DNA from: JAUNSR01 sp036655755
GTDB taxonomy: Bacteria > Bacteroidota > Bacteroidia > Bacteroidales > JAUNSR01
DNA: 10,932 bases
Direction of reading: 5' to 3'
Assembly: GCA_036655755.1 (NCBI GenBank)
Contig: JAVVPN010000092.1
Coordinates: 1-10,932, forward strand
The notes under the pieces were generated by a model that was not told the origin of the DNA, ran no database searches, and saw only the letters and a list, made by a program, of their open reading frames with translations. This document shows, in pieces, positions 1-5,956 of this stretch (position 1 is the first letter of the stretch; every line of letters begins with the position of its first letter). Position numbers and translations under genes: made by a program.

Positions 1-59
1 CGCCCGATACCTTTTTGCTTTCGTTCGTTTCAGCGTCGCTGTTATTCCCGATTGCATTG

Positions 60-90
60 CAAAGGTAGTGCAATTATTTGATCCTGCAAT
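60..90 (-). promoter_or_regulatory. Promoter-like sequence firing out of the left edge
   Basis: On the minus strand there is an exact TAnnTTTG -7 element, TACCTTTG (67 down to 60), with ATTG (90 to 87) 19 nt upstream as a -33-like box. This matches the Bacteroidota sigma-ABfr promoter layout. Transcription would start near 55 and leave the window, so the gene it serves is not visible. An open minus-strand frame runs from the ATG at 57 to the edge, but that ATG lies at the expected start site, so I do not call it a gene. Confidence 0.45.
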
Positions 91-104
91 ACCCTCCGGG
101 GTAT
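89..104. other. Perfect 6-bp palindrome with UNCG-type loop beside the left-edge promoter
   Basis: ATACCC and GGGTAT flank TCCG. In plus-strand RNA this would be a stem closed by a C(UCCG)G loop, a member of the stable UNCG class. No U-tract follows, so it is not a standard terminator. It abuts the -33-like box of the left-edge promoter, so it could instead be a protein-binding dyad. Function unknown. Confidence 0.4.
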
Positions 105-188
105 CAGTCATTCAATATATCGCAAGATTTATTCTTATCTTTTGACTTTGAGGCGATTCAATAAATGTTAAAAGTGATATTTCTCTAA

Positions 189-226
189 ATTTATTTTATC
201 CTGTTATTGCAATCGATAAAATAAAT
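189..226 (-). terminator. AT-rich 12-bp inverted repeat after the superoxide dismutase gene
   Basis: Positions 189-200 and 215-226 are perfect inverted repeats (core TTTATTTTATC / GATAAAATAAA) around a 14-nt loop, about 29 nt past the sod stop codon on minus. The stem is almost pure A/T and no U-run follows, so it is not a classical intrinsic terminator. It may act as an mRNA 3' end structure, or as a protein-binding dyad for the left-edge promoter. Confidence 0.4.
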
Positions 227-254
227 GATCCCAATTCGGTTGCGACGGGTTTAA

Positions 255-893
255 TCAATATCTTTTTTCAACGATATTCCAATCGATAATATCCCATACG
301 GCCTTTAGATGTTCTGCACGTCGGTTCTGGTAATCCACATAATACGCATGCTCCCATACATCGATGCCCATAATCGGAGTGAGCCCTTTGGTCACCGGAT
401 TACCTGCGTTTGCCTCTTGGGTGATTACGAGCTTCCCGGATTTGTCTTTCGCAAGCCATACCCATCCCGAGCCAAAAACCGCTGTTCCTGCTTTTTCAAA
501 AGCTTGTTTGAAGTTATCAAACGATCCCCATTGCGCATTGATCGCTTCGGCCAGTTTCCCTTCGGGTACTCTCTTTCCGTTAGGAGCGAATTGCAGAAAA
601 TAGAGGTTGTGATTTAAAATCTGACCTGCATTGTTGAAGACTGCTCCATCCGATTTGGCTACGATTTCCTCTAACGGCATCTGCTCATACTTTGATCCGG
701 GCAACAGCTTGTTCAGGTTGTTTACATATCCTTGCAGGTGCTTACCATGATGTAAAAGCATTGTTTGCTCACTGATTACCGGTTCGAGGGCATTCGTAGC
801 ATAAGGTAGTTTTATCAGTTCAATGTTGTTTGCTGCAAAGCTGTAACCTACCGTGGTCAGCATAAGCAAAAGCGTAGTAATAAATGTTTTCAT
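255..893 (-). CDS. sodB: Exported Fe/Mn-type superoxide dismutase
   Basis: Converts superoxide to oxygen and hydrogen peroxide. The 212-residue protein begins with a hydrophobic signal peptide (about residues 1-20, cleavage likely after SFA), then a full SodFM domain, so it should act in the periplasm or outside the cell rather than in the cytosol. Metal ligands are visible: H48 (LLHHGKH), H95 (NHNLYF), D178 and H182 (DVWEHAYY). Gln91 in the NNAGQ segment is the active-site Gln in the Fe-SOD position. Gly176, two residues before the Asp ligand, matches the Gly reported at position 155 of the cambialistic Porphyromonas gingivalis enzyme, so use of either Fe or Mn is plausible (inference). The gene stands alone, with a dyad at 922-940 in its leader or promoter. 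Family assignment is secure; metal preference and final location are not. Confidence 0.95.
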   Translation of the reverse strand: MKTFITTLLLMLTTVGYSFAANNIELIKLPYATNALEPVISEQTMLLHHGKHLQGYVNNLNKLLPGSKYEQMPLEEIVAKSDGAVFNNAGQILNHNLYFLQFAPNGKRVPEGKLAEAINAQWGSFDNFKQAFEKAGTAVFGSGWVWLAKDKSGKLVITQEANAGNPVTKGLTPIMGIDVWEHAYYVDYQNRRAEHLKAVWDIIDWNIVEKRY

Positions 894-921
894 ATAAGTA
901 AATGAGTTTTTTATCCCACAG

Positions 922-940
922 TATTGTATTGATTACAATA
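922..940. promoter_or_regulatory. 19-bp dyad upstream of the superoxide dismutase gene
   Basis: TATTGTA (922-928) and TACAATA (934-940) are perfect inverted repeats around a 5-nt spacer. Read as 9-1-9 centred on G931, 8 of 9 pairs match, the size and layout of Fur/PerR-family operators. It lies 29-47 nt upstream of the sod ATG. The base sequence only partly resembles known Fur boxes, so the regulator is a guess from geometry and from sod being a common Fur/PerR/OxyR target. An RNA hairpin in the 5' leader is the alternative. Confidence 0.4.
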
Positions 941-979
941 TTGTATGACTATTTATATAATAATGATGTCAATTGAGCT

Positions 980-1014
980 TAAAAGTAACAGAACAATTGA
1001 TACTCTCTTCAAAA
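980..1014 (-). promoter_or_regulatory. Candidate promoter of the superoxide dismutase gene
   Basis: Minus-strand TTTTG (1014-1010) and TACTTTTA (987-980, one mismatch to TAnnTTTG) are 22 nt apart, within the range seen for Bacteroidota promoters. Transcription would start near 973, giving a leader of about 80 nt that contains the 922-940 dyad. Confidence 0.35.
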
Positions 1015-1063
1015 CTTACTTGATTTTAACATTTATATTTAATGCCGACTTATATACAGATGC

Positions 1064-1106
1064 AAAAAGTGCCTCCAATCATTAGCGATAATGATTGGAG
1101 GCACTT
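1064..1106 (-). terminator. Terminator of ribH, 18-bp perfect stem
   Basis: 1067-1084 and 1089-1106 are perfectly complementary (18 bp, loop GCGA), and on minus the stem runs into TTTTT (1068-1064). It lies about 20 nt past the ribH stop codon and separates ribH from sod. An A-run on the other side gives the plus strand no U-tract, so the working direction is minus. Confidence 0.9.
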
Positions 1107-1124
1107 CAAAAAAATCAGAGCTAT

Positions 1125-1616
1125 TTATTTTAGTTTCTGCACCATGTCGTGCATTTTAATTGCTGTGATGGCACATTCGTCGCCTTTGTTACCATGGATG
1201 CCGCCTGCACGGTCAATTGATTGTTGCATGGTATCGGTGGTAAGCACGCCGAAGATGAACGGGATATCGAATTCAACATTCAATAATGTCATACCCTGGG
1301 TTACACCCTGGCAAACATAGTCGAAGTGGGGAGTATCTCCACGCACTACACAACCAAGCGTAATTACCGCATCCGGTTTTTTCATCAAAGCCATCTGGCG
1401 CGCTCCGAATGTCAGTTCGAAAGTTCCCGGCACACGGCTTACGATGATATTCGATTCTTTTACGCCATGTTTCTCGAGCGTATCGATAGCGCCTTTCAAC
1501 AAAGGTTCGGTAATGTTGCTGTTCCATTCAGCCACAACGATTCCTACGGTCATCGCAGAAGCATCTGGTACGGTTGTCGGATCGTAAGCCGACAGGTTTT
1601 GATAAGCAGTAGCCAT
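1125..1616 (-). CDS. ribH: 6,7-dimethyl-8-ribityllumazine synthase
   Basis: Penultimate enzyme of riboflavin synthesis. It condenses 5-amino-6-ribitylaminouracil with 3,4-dihydroxy-2-butanone 4-phosphate, usually as a cytosolic 60-mer or pentamer. The 163 residues cover the whole family fold: AEWNSNIT near residue 29, VPGTFEL (62-68), LGCVVRGDTPHF with the catalytic-type H97, GVLTTDTMQQS, and R137 plus GNKG (142-145), which form the phosphate site. I start at the ATG at 1616, since the frame upstream offers only a TTG at 1622. The gene lies downstream of a TPR gene on the same strand with a hairpin terminator between them, so it may have its own promoter (1620-1650) or receive read-through. 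No FMN riboswitch is visible. Other rib genes are not in the window. Confidence 0.97.
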   Translation of the reverse strand: MATAYQNLSAYDPTTVPDASAMTVGIVVAEWNSNITEPLLKGAIDTLEKHGVKESNIIVSRVPGTFELTFGARQMALMKKPDAVITLGCVVRGDTPHFDYVCQGVTQGMTLLNVEFDIPFIFGVLTTDTMQQSIDRAGGIHGNKGDECAITAIKMHDMVQKLK

Positions 1617-1619
1617 AAT

Positions 1620-1650
1620 CAACTATATTAAGATTCTATTTTAAGCAAAA
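1620..1650 (-). promoter_or_regulatory. Possible ribH promoter sharing bases with the upstream terminator tail
   Basis: Minus-strand TTTTG (1650-1646) is the end of the U-tract of the upstream terminator. Eighteen nt further on is TATAGTTG (1627-1620), one mismatch from TAnnTTTG. Transcription would start at or next to the ATG at 1616, so the message would be nearly leaderless. This rests on motif and spacing only. Confidence 0.3.
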
Positions 1651-1691
1651 AAAACCACGAACGTCGTCCGTCATGCGGAAGAGGTTCGTGG
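1647..1691 (-). terminator. Terminator between the TPR gene and ribH
   Basis: On minus, CCACGAAC (1691-1684) pairs with GTTCGTGG (1662-1655). The loop holds a second small stem (TCCG / CGGA). The stem is followed by eight T residues (1654-1647). It lies about 25 nt past the stop codon of the TPR gene. Confidence 0.85.
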
Positions 1692-1714
1692 CTCAAAGAT
1701 ACGAAAGAGAAATG

Positions 1715-2398
1715 TTATTTCTGCAATTTTGCTCTTTCGATATATTTTTCGATATCTGCGGCTTCCATAGAAGAAGCGTAGTTATCTTTAATCTGCTGAT
1801 AAGCTTTTACTGCCGCTGCATAATCACCAAGGCTTTCATAAGCGATACCTGCTTTTTTCAGGTAGATCGGAGAGATCAGTTCGTTGTTGCCGCGTGATGC
1901 CGCTTTTTCAAAATAGCTGATACCCTCTTTTACGTTACCAAGTTCAACATAACAGTCGCCTACCGCACCGATAACCGCCGGAGAAACCAATAGGTCGTTA
2001 GCAGAGAAACCTTTCAAATGTTTGATTGCTTTTTCATATTCGCCCATGCGCATATAAGAGATACCTGCATATGCTTTCGCCAGGTTACCCGCTTTAGTCG
2101 ATCCGTTTTCGTCGATGATTGCCTCAAATCCCATGTAGTCACCACCGTTACCGTTCAAGGCAACCTGGAAAGAATCTGTCTGGAAATAAAACTCACCTTT
2201 GAAAAGTTCCGCCTGAGCTTTTGCTTCTTGTGGCACGAAATAAAAATGACGCAAGCTTAAGATACCCGATACTACTATCACAGCTACCAAAACAGTAAGT
2301 AAGATAGGTTTCTGGTATTTTTCAATAAGCTGTTCTGTTCTTGACAAAGCCTCGTTTACTTCGTCGATTCCGTCGTGTTGTTTGTGCTGATCTGACAT
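1715..2398 (-). CDS. Membrane-anchored tetratricopeptide repeat protein
   Basis: A 227-residue protein with a short charged N-terminus, one membrane helix (about 31-48, PILLTVLVAVIVVSGIL) and a C-terminal TPR region. Recognisable repeats include AKAYAGISYMRMGEYEKAIKHL (107-128, shown by G112, Y115 and A124), 139-170 around GDCYVELGNVKEGISYFEKA, and 180-205 around AGIAYESLGDYAAAVKAY. With the N-terminus inside, the TPRs would face the periplasm and bind a protein partner. The layout resembles YfgM-type translocon or chaperone accessory proteins, but that match is by architecture only. It is transcribed divergently from recF and precedes ribH. I recall similar TPR-ribH-recF neighbourhoods in Bacteroidales genomes but have not checked. 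Precise role unknown. Confidence 0.85.
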   Translation of the reverse strand: MSDQHKQHDGIDEVNEALSRTEQLIEKYQKPILLTVLVAVIVVSGILSLRHFYFVPQEAKAQAELFKGEFYFQTDSFQVALNGNGGDYMGFEAIIDENGSTKAGNLAKAYAGISYMRMGEYEKAIKHLKGFSANDLLVSPAVIGAVGDCYVELGNVKEGISYFEKAASRGNNELISPIYLKKAGIAYESLGDYAAAVKAYQQIKDNYASSMEAADIEKYIERAKLQK

Positions 2399-2506
2399 AT
2401 TGATGTTTTTTAAACTTTTTACTAATTAAAATAATGTGCGCTGAAAGGCTCAACTTCTTTGCCTTTAGCGGTTATGCATGGCGTAAAAGGGCGTTTCTTC
2501 GACAGG

Positions 2507-2538
2507 CAAAAGTAATTTATTTATATTTATAAACGAAA
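2507..2538 (-). promoter_or_regulatory. Promoter of the TPR gene
   Basis: Exact TAnnTTTG element TACTTTTG on minus (2514-2507), with TTTCG (2538-2534) 19 nt upstream as the -33 box. The -33 box lies within the perfect 10-bp palindrome CGAAATTTCG (2534-2543), a possible operator. The leader would be about 100 nt. Confidence 0.5.
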
Positions 2539-2574
2539 TTTCGCAGCAATTTTTTTTAACTTCCTTCAACGTAT

Positions 2575-2614
2575 CGTCAAACCTGTGCTTTCTTGATGTT
2601 TCCAACGTCAAACC
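2575..2614. repeat. Direct repeat CGTCAAACC upstream of recF
   Basis: The 9-mer CGTCAAACC occurs at 2575-2583 and 2606-2614, 31 nt (about three helical turns) apart. The second copy lies between the -33-like and -7 elements of the recF promoter. It could be a regulator site in the divergent recF/TPR control region. Nothing else identifies the binder. Confidence 0.35.
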
Positions 2615-2634
2615 GGGGTTTTTATGTACTTTTG
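2599..2634 (+). promoter_or_regulatory. Promoter of the recF operon
   Basis: Exact -7 element TACTTTTG at 2627-2634, the same octamer as in the divergent TPR promoter. TTTC at 2599-2602 is a weak -33 box with 24-nt spacing. Expected start near 2640, giving a leader of about 24 nt before the recF ATG at 2664. Confidence 0.5.
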
Positions 2635-2663
2635 TAAGAAGAATTCTAAAAGGCTACAGACTG

Positions 2664-3773
2664 ATGATACTGCAACGGATATCAATCGTTAACTATAAAA
2701 ATATTGCGCAGAGTGATATGGTGTTTTCACCCAATATCAACTGCTTTCTCGGCAACAACGGGATGGGGAAAACAAACCTCCTGGATGCTGTTTACTATCT
2801 TTCTTTTTGTAAAAGTTTTACCAATGTGATTGATTCGCAAAACATCCGTCACGGCGAAGATTTTTTTATGATCCAGGGGTTCTACCTCAATGGAGACAAA
2901 CCGGAGGAAATTTACAGCGGAATGAAGCGCCGTTCGAAAAAGCAATTCAAGCGTAATAAAAAAGAGTACGAACGATTATCCGATCATATCGGATTTATTC
3001 CGCTTGTCATGGTGTCGCCGGCCGATTCTGAGTTGATTCTAGGCGGCAGCGAAGAGCGCCGCAAGTTTCTCGATCTCGTGATTTCGCAGTTCGACAAGCA
3101 ATATCTTGATGCCCTTATACGCTATAACAACGCGCTTCAACAGCGCAACGCCCTGTTAAAGCAAGATCCTCCCGTACAGGACGATTCGTTGTTTGAAATA
3201 TGGGAAGAACAGATGGCATACTACGGCAAGTTGGTATATGAGAGCCGCCAACGTTTTATCGATGGTTTTCTGCCCGTATTCCGTGAGTTTTATGAATTTA
3301 TCTCGCAGGGTAAAGAGGAGGTGAGCCTTACATATACCTCTCATTTGTCCAAAGGCGATTTGGCTCCGATGCTGGCAGAGGTGCGTGAGCGCGACCGGAT
3401 ACTAGGTTATTCCACCCGCGGGATTCATAAAGACGAACTCGAAATGAATCTAGGCGAATATCCGATTAAGCGTATGGGGTCGCAGGGACAGAACAAAACC
3501 TATCTGATTACGCTGAAACTGGCGCAGTTTGATTTCCTGAAAAAGATGGGGCACACCGAGCCGGTCTTACTGCTCGATGATATTTTTGACAAACTCGACG
3601 CAAGCCGGGTAGAGCAGATTATAAAACTGGTGGCCGGCGATCGTTTCGGGCAGATTTTCATTACCGATACAAATCGCGAAAACCTCGAGCGCATTATCCG
3701 GAGTCAGCACCACAGTTTTAACCTCTATACGGTAGAAAACGGAAATTTCATATTAACCGACAGTAAACAATAG
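2664..3773 (+). CDS. recF: DNA replication and repair ATPase RecF
   Basis: SMC/ABC-like ATPase that, with RecO and RecR, loads RecA at single-strand gaps and stalled forks. The 369 residues are the normal RecF length. The Walker A motif GNNGMGKT is at 30-37, the ABC signature region SQGQNK at 273-278, and Walker B LLLDDIFDKLD at 302-312, with the D-loop contained in it. A coiled central arm lies between (about 140-230). It starts at the only sensible ATG (2664), 30 nt after a matching -7 element, and is first in a plus-strand operon with a DUF721/DciA-like gene 7 nt downstream. dnaA and dnaN are not present, so this is not the classical dnaA-dnaN-recF cluster. The final 50 nt contain a segment that is nearly repeated at 6031-6055. 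Confidence 0.98.
   Translation: MILQRISIVNYKNIAQSDMVFSPNINCFLGNNGMGKTNLLDAVYYLSFCKSFTNVIDSQNIRHGEDFFMIQGFYLNGDKPEEIYSGMKRRSKKQFKRNKKEYERLSDHIGFIPLVMVSPADSELILGGSEERRKFLDLVISQFDKQYLDALIRYNNALQQRNALLKQDPPVQDDSLFEIWEEQMAYYGKLVYESRQRFIDGFLPVFREFYEFISQGKEEVSLTYTSHLSKGDLAPMLAEVRERDRILGYSTRGIHKDELEMNLGEYPIKRMGSQGQNKTYLITLKLAQFDFLKKMGHTEPVLLLDDIFDKLDASRVEQIIKLVAGDRFGQIFITDTNRENLERIIRSQHHSFNLYTVENGNFILTDSKQ
3726..3749 (+). repeat. Copy 1 of a 25-bp near-repeat (in the recF 3' end)
   Basis: Begins TATACGGTAGAAAA, then CGGAAA and TTC. The same series occurs at 6031-6055 with one inserted A and one substitution. This copy codes for YTVENGNF of RecF and starts 55 nt before the ATG of the next gene. Confidence 0.6.
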
Positions 3774-3780
3774 CCGATAT

Positions 3781-4071
3781 ATGTTTCGAAGGAATACAGA
3801 ATCAATAGGAGATGTGATCCGGGCATTTTTAAAAGATGCTAATCTGGAGTCGAAGATATTCGAACAAAAATTGTTGCGTGCCTGGCCCGAAGTATTGGGT
3901 GATGAGATGGCAGCCTATACCTCGCAGTTGTATATCCGCAACAAAACGCTTTACGTTCAACTTACCTCTTCGGTCTTACGCAATGAATTGATGATGTGTC
4001 GTACGCGGCTGGTCAAAAGTCTGAACGAGCGCGTCGGGGCCGAAGTAATTAATAATATAATATTCAGATAA
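3781..4071 (+). CDS. DUF721 / DciA-like protein
   Basis: A 96-residue protein matching the DUF721 core: an N-terminal helix, LLRAWPEVLGDEMAAYT with the conserved W35, then LYVQLTSSVLRNEL (57-70), typical of the family's KH-like fold. Larger members include DciA, the replicative helicase operator found in most bacteria lacking DnaC/DnaI, and mycobacterial Rv0004, which also sits next to recF. Tight linkage to recF (7-nt gap) supports a replication role here. This version is little more than the core, with no obvious extra tail. The following gene begins directly after its stop codon, so translation is probably coupled. Family call is firm; helicase-loader function is inferred from family and neighbourhood. 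Confidence 0.85.
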   Translation: MFRRNTESIGDVIRAFLKDANLESKIFEQKLLRAWPEVLGDEMAAYTSQLYIRNKTLYVQLTSSVLRNELMMCRTRLVKSLNERVGAEVINNIIFR

Positions 4072-4497
4072 ATGGAAACAGTGTATAGAAACCGTTTGCC
4101 GATACAGTTGCGCTTTAATGACATCGATGTGATCGGACATGTAAACAACACGATGTATTTTAGCTTTTTCGACTTGGGCAAGACGGCTTATTTTGAGGCG
4201 GTTCGTGGTTCCCATATTGATTGGTCAAATACGGATATTGTAATACGTCATATCGAAGCCGATTTCTTGGCACCTACTTTTTATAAAGATCAGATCGAAG
4301 TAGATACGGCTGTGATAAAGATCGGTAATAAAAGTTTGCAGATGGAGCAGCGCATTATTGAAACGCGTACCAACCAGGTAAAATGTATCTGCCGCACGGT
4401 CATGGTAGGATTCGATCCGAAAACGAACGAAGGAAAAGAGATCAGCCTTTGCTGGAAAGAGGCGATACGCGCATACGAACAGAATCCGGAGCTTTAA
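4072..4497 (+). CDS. Acyl-CoA/acyl-ACP thioesterase, hot-dog fold (4HBT family)
   Basis: Hydrolyses acyl thioesters; natural substrate unknown. The 141 residues form one hot-dog domain. The signature RFNDIDVIGHVNNTMYF (14-30) matches the FadM/YbgC pattern, with D19 at the catalytic Asp position and the GHVNN turn beginning the long helix. The C-terminal VKCICRTVMVGFDPKT is the usual last strand. Its ATG (4072) follows the TAA of the DUF721 gene with no gap, so it is the third gene of the recF operon. Its stop codon overlaps that of the convergent protease gene by 2 nt inside the shared palindrome, and the last residues (NPEL) are encoded by the terminator stem. Nothing links it functionally to recF. 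Confidence 0.92.
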   Translation: METVYRNRLPIQLRFNDIDVIGHVNNTMYFSFFDLGKTAYFEAVRGSHIDWSNTDIVIRHIEADFLAPTFYKDQIEVDTAVIKIGNKSLQMEQRIIETRTNQVKCICRTVMVGFDPKTNEGKEISLCWKEAIRAYEQNPEL

Positions 4498-4512
4498 GCT
4501 CCGGATTTTTTT
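4483..4512 (+). terminator. Terminator of the recF operon containing both convergent stop codons
   Basis: 4483-4494 and 4496-4507 are a perfect 12-bp inverted repeat around T4495 (AATCCGGAGCTT / AAGCTCCGGATT), followed on plus by T-run 4506-4512. In RNA the outer nine pairs would form a stem closed by a 7-nt loop. The TAA of the plus gene (4495-4497) and the TAA of the minus gene (4494-4496) share the centre. The minus direction lacks a U-run, so efficient termination is expected only for the plus operon. Confidence 0.9.
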
Positions 4513-5393
4513 ATGCAGATAGCGATCCATACAAACAATAACAGGCTGCCGCCGGATAAAAGCAATTCGGTAGTCATATCCGGAGCCGTAATGGTTGCCT
4601 CAAGCAGGGCTTTCCCTTCCTGGTCTTGCTCAATATAAAATTGTATGAGCGCGCAGGTATTATTGGTGAAATGCGCCAGAATGGGAATCCATAATGATCC
4701 TGTCCATATAAGCAGTAATCCGAAATAAGCTCCCAATATAAAACGAGGCAGAAAACCATAAAATTGCAGGTGAATGGCACTGAATATGAATGCGCTTAAT
4801 AATACGGCCGCCAGTTTTTTATGCCATTTATCCAAAAAGATGTTTTGCAACATTCCTCTGAAAAACAACTCTTCGGCTACCGCCGCGGTTACTCCCACCA
4901 AAAGCAAATTAATAAAACGTATTCCCCACGATGAGGTATCCAGCAACTGCCGGGTGGCGAGTTGGGCGATATCTTCTTTTTCGCGCATCCAGTGTTCGAT
5001 AGGAGCCATAAAGTCAGGCAGTCGGATCGCCTCGTTCCAGGTGATGATTTGGTTCATAAACGGTACCATGATCAACATGCTGGCTACCGTAAGCACCACT
5101 TGCGATATTTTAGGCCGCTTTGTTAATTGTAGGTAGCGATAAGGTTTGGCCGAAATAAAGTAAGCCATTAAAACAGCAGGCACTACAAAAATCGAAATGC
5201 TTTGTATAAACTGTATCAACCGTAACAGATCAGGTGTCAGGGCAGTAGTGCTTATCTCTTTTTTTAAAATAAGAATAGCGATCGACGACAGGAGGGTGGC
5301 AATCAGCATTCCGATGGCTAACGAGCCAACCAGAAATAACATTCTGACCCATAGCCCGTCATTGGTAAGAAAAGGAATATGGCGTTTTTTCAT
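4494..5393 (-). CDS. CPBP-family intramembrane metalloprotease (CAAX protease / bacteriocin-processing type)
   Basis: Integral membrane protein of 299 residues from the ATG at 5393. A GTG at 5423 would add 10 residues and is less likely. It has about eight hydrophobic segments and carries the Abi/CPBP motifs in order: EELFFR (E174, E175, R179), FSAIHLQF with H208, and HFTNN with H241 and N245. These residues form the glutamate/histidine active site of Rce1-like proteases. Members process prenylated proteins in eukaryotes; in bacteria, roles include bacteriocin self-immunity and cleavage of membrane peptides, so the substrate here is unknown. All catalytic motifs are present, so it is probably active. 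It converges on the recF operon and has its own promoter just after the terminator of the RRM gene. No bacteriocin gene is seen nearby. Confidence 0.93.
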   Translation of the reverse strand: MKKRHIPFLTNDGLWVRMLFLVGSLAIGMLIATLLSSIAILILKKEISTTALTPDLLRLIQFIQSISIFVVPAVLMAYFISAKPYRYLQLTKRPKISQVVLTVASMLIMVPFMNQIITWNEAIRLPDFMAPIEHWMREKEDIAQLATRQLLDTSSWGIRFINLLLVGVTAAVAEELFFRGMLQNIFLDKWHKKLAAVLLSAFIFSAIHLQFYGFLPRFILGAYFGLLLIWTGSLWIPILAHFTNNTCALIQFYIEQDQEGKALLEATITAPDMTTELLLSGGSLLLFVWIAICIKKSGA

Positions 5394-5451
5394 CGATAAA
5401 ACAGGCGTTTGATATATCCTCACACAGGTAAGTGAGGTCGATTTTATACAA

Positions 5452-5481
5452 TAAAGATAAGGGATGTCATAAAATGCAAAA
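5452..5481 (-). promoter_or_regulatory. Candidate promoter of the CPBP protease gene
   Basis: Minus-strand TTTTG (5481-5477) and TATCTTTA (5459-5452, one mismatch to TAnnTTTG) are 17 nt apart. Start would be near 5446, about 50 nt before the ATG at 5393. The TTTTG is also the U-tract of the upstream terminator, so the two signals share bases. Confidence 0.4.
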
Positions 5482-5506
5482 CGCCCCGCGGTAACCCGCA
5501 GAGCGC
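5477..5506 (-). terminator. Terminator of the RRM protein gene
   Basis: On minus, an 11-bp stem (5506-5496 with 5491-5481, loop 4 nt) is followed by TTTTG. Three of its pairs are G-U, so the hairpin forms fully only in minus-strand RNA; on plus the same positions would be A-C mismatches. It lies about 70 nt past the RRM stop codon. Confidence 0.75.
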
Positions 5507-5576
5507 TTAAAAAAGAATGTCCTTAAATCAAATCCTTATAAATAGGGAATATAGATAATCCGAAATTTATTAATCA

Positions 5577-5822
5577 TCAAAAACGAGGACGGGCTTCTTT
5601 TACAACCATAGTGCGGCCTTCGTAATCAGCACCGTTAAGTTCTTCGATAGCTTGTCTTGCGGCAGCTTCATTTTCCATTTCAACAAAGCCAAATCCTTTA
5701 GACTTTCCAGTTTCACGGTCTTTGATCAGTTTCACAGAAGATACAGGAGCGTACTCTTCCATTACTTGCTGTAGGTCTGATTCCTTAACTTTGTAGTTAA
5801 GATTCCCAATGTAAATGTTCAT
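5577..5822 (-). CDS. Single RRM-domain RNA-binding protein
   Basis: Cytosolic RNA-binding protein of 81 residues that is one RNA recognition motif: RNP2 IYIGNL (3-8), then a helix, then RNP1 KGFGFVEM (42-49) with the aromatic residues F44 and F46 that stack on RNA bases. It ends right after the last strand (EARPRF), without the Gly/Arg-rich tail of many relatives. Small RRM proteins are common in Bacteroidota, which often lack Hfq. In Bacteroides thetaiotaomicron relatives have been linked to regulation of polysaccharide-use genes, so a post-transcriptional regulator is the best guess. Monocistronic: divergent from the TPR-HTH gene, with its own terminator. Confidence 0.95.
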   Translation of the reverse strand: MNIYIGNLNYKVKESDLQQVMEEYAPVSSVKLIKDRETGKSKGFGFVEMENEAAARQAIEELNGADYEGRTMVVKEARPRF

Positions 5823-5882
5823 ACGAGAATAAAAGTAATAAATTATAAAATATTGTTTTTACGAACATGGAAGTTCGATACA

Positions 5883-5914
5883 CAAAGGAAGTAATATTTA
5901 TCGGATTTACAACT
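5883..5914 (-). promoter_or_regulatory. Candidate promoter of the RRM gene
   Basis: Minus-strand TTCCTTTG (5890-5883) differs from TAnnTTTG by one base and has AGTTG (5914-5910) 19 nt upstream. The leader of about 55 nt would contain a small hairpin, CGAAC/GTTCG (5862-5866 and 5873-5877). Weak evidence. Confidence 0.3.
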
Positions 5915-5956
5915 ATTTGTGAATAAAATTTAGATGCTGTAATTTAGGAGCGGAAA

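Noticed and set aside
1..57. Minus-strand frame starting MQSGITATLKRTK, open to the left edge
   Set aside because: Its ATG sits at the predicted transcription start, and only 19 codons are visible, so a gene cannot be supported.
1617..1714. FMN riboswitch before ribH
   Set aside because: The gap is short and filled by the terminator and possible promoter; none of the conserved RFN-element sequence is present.
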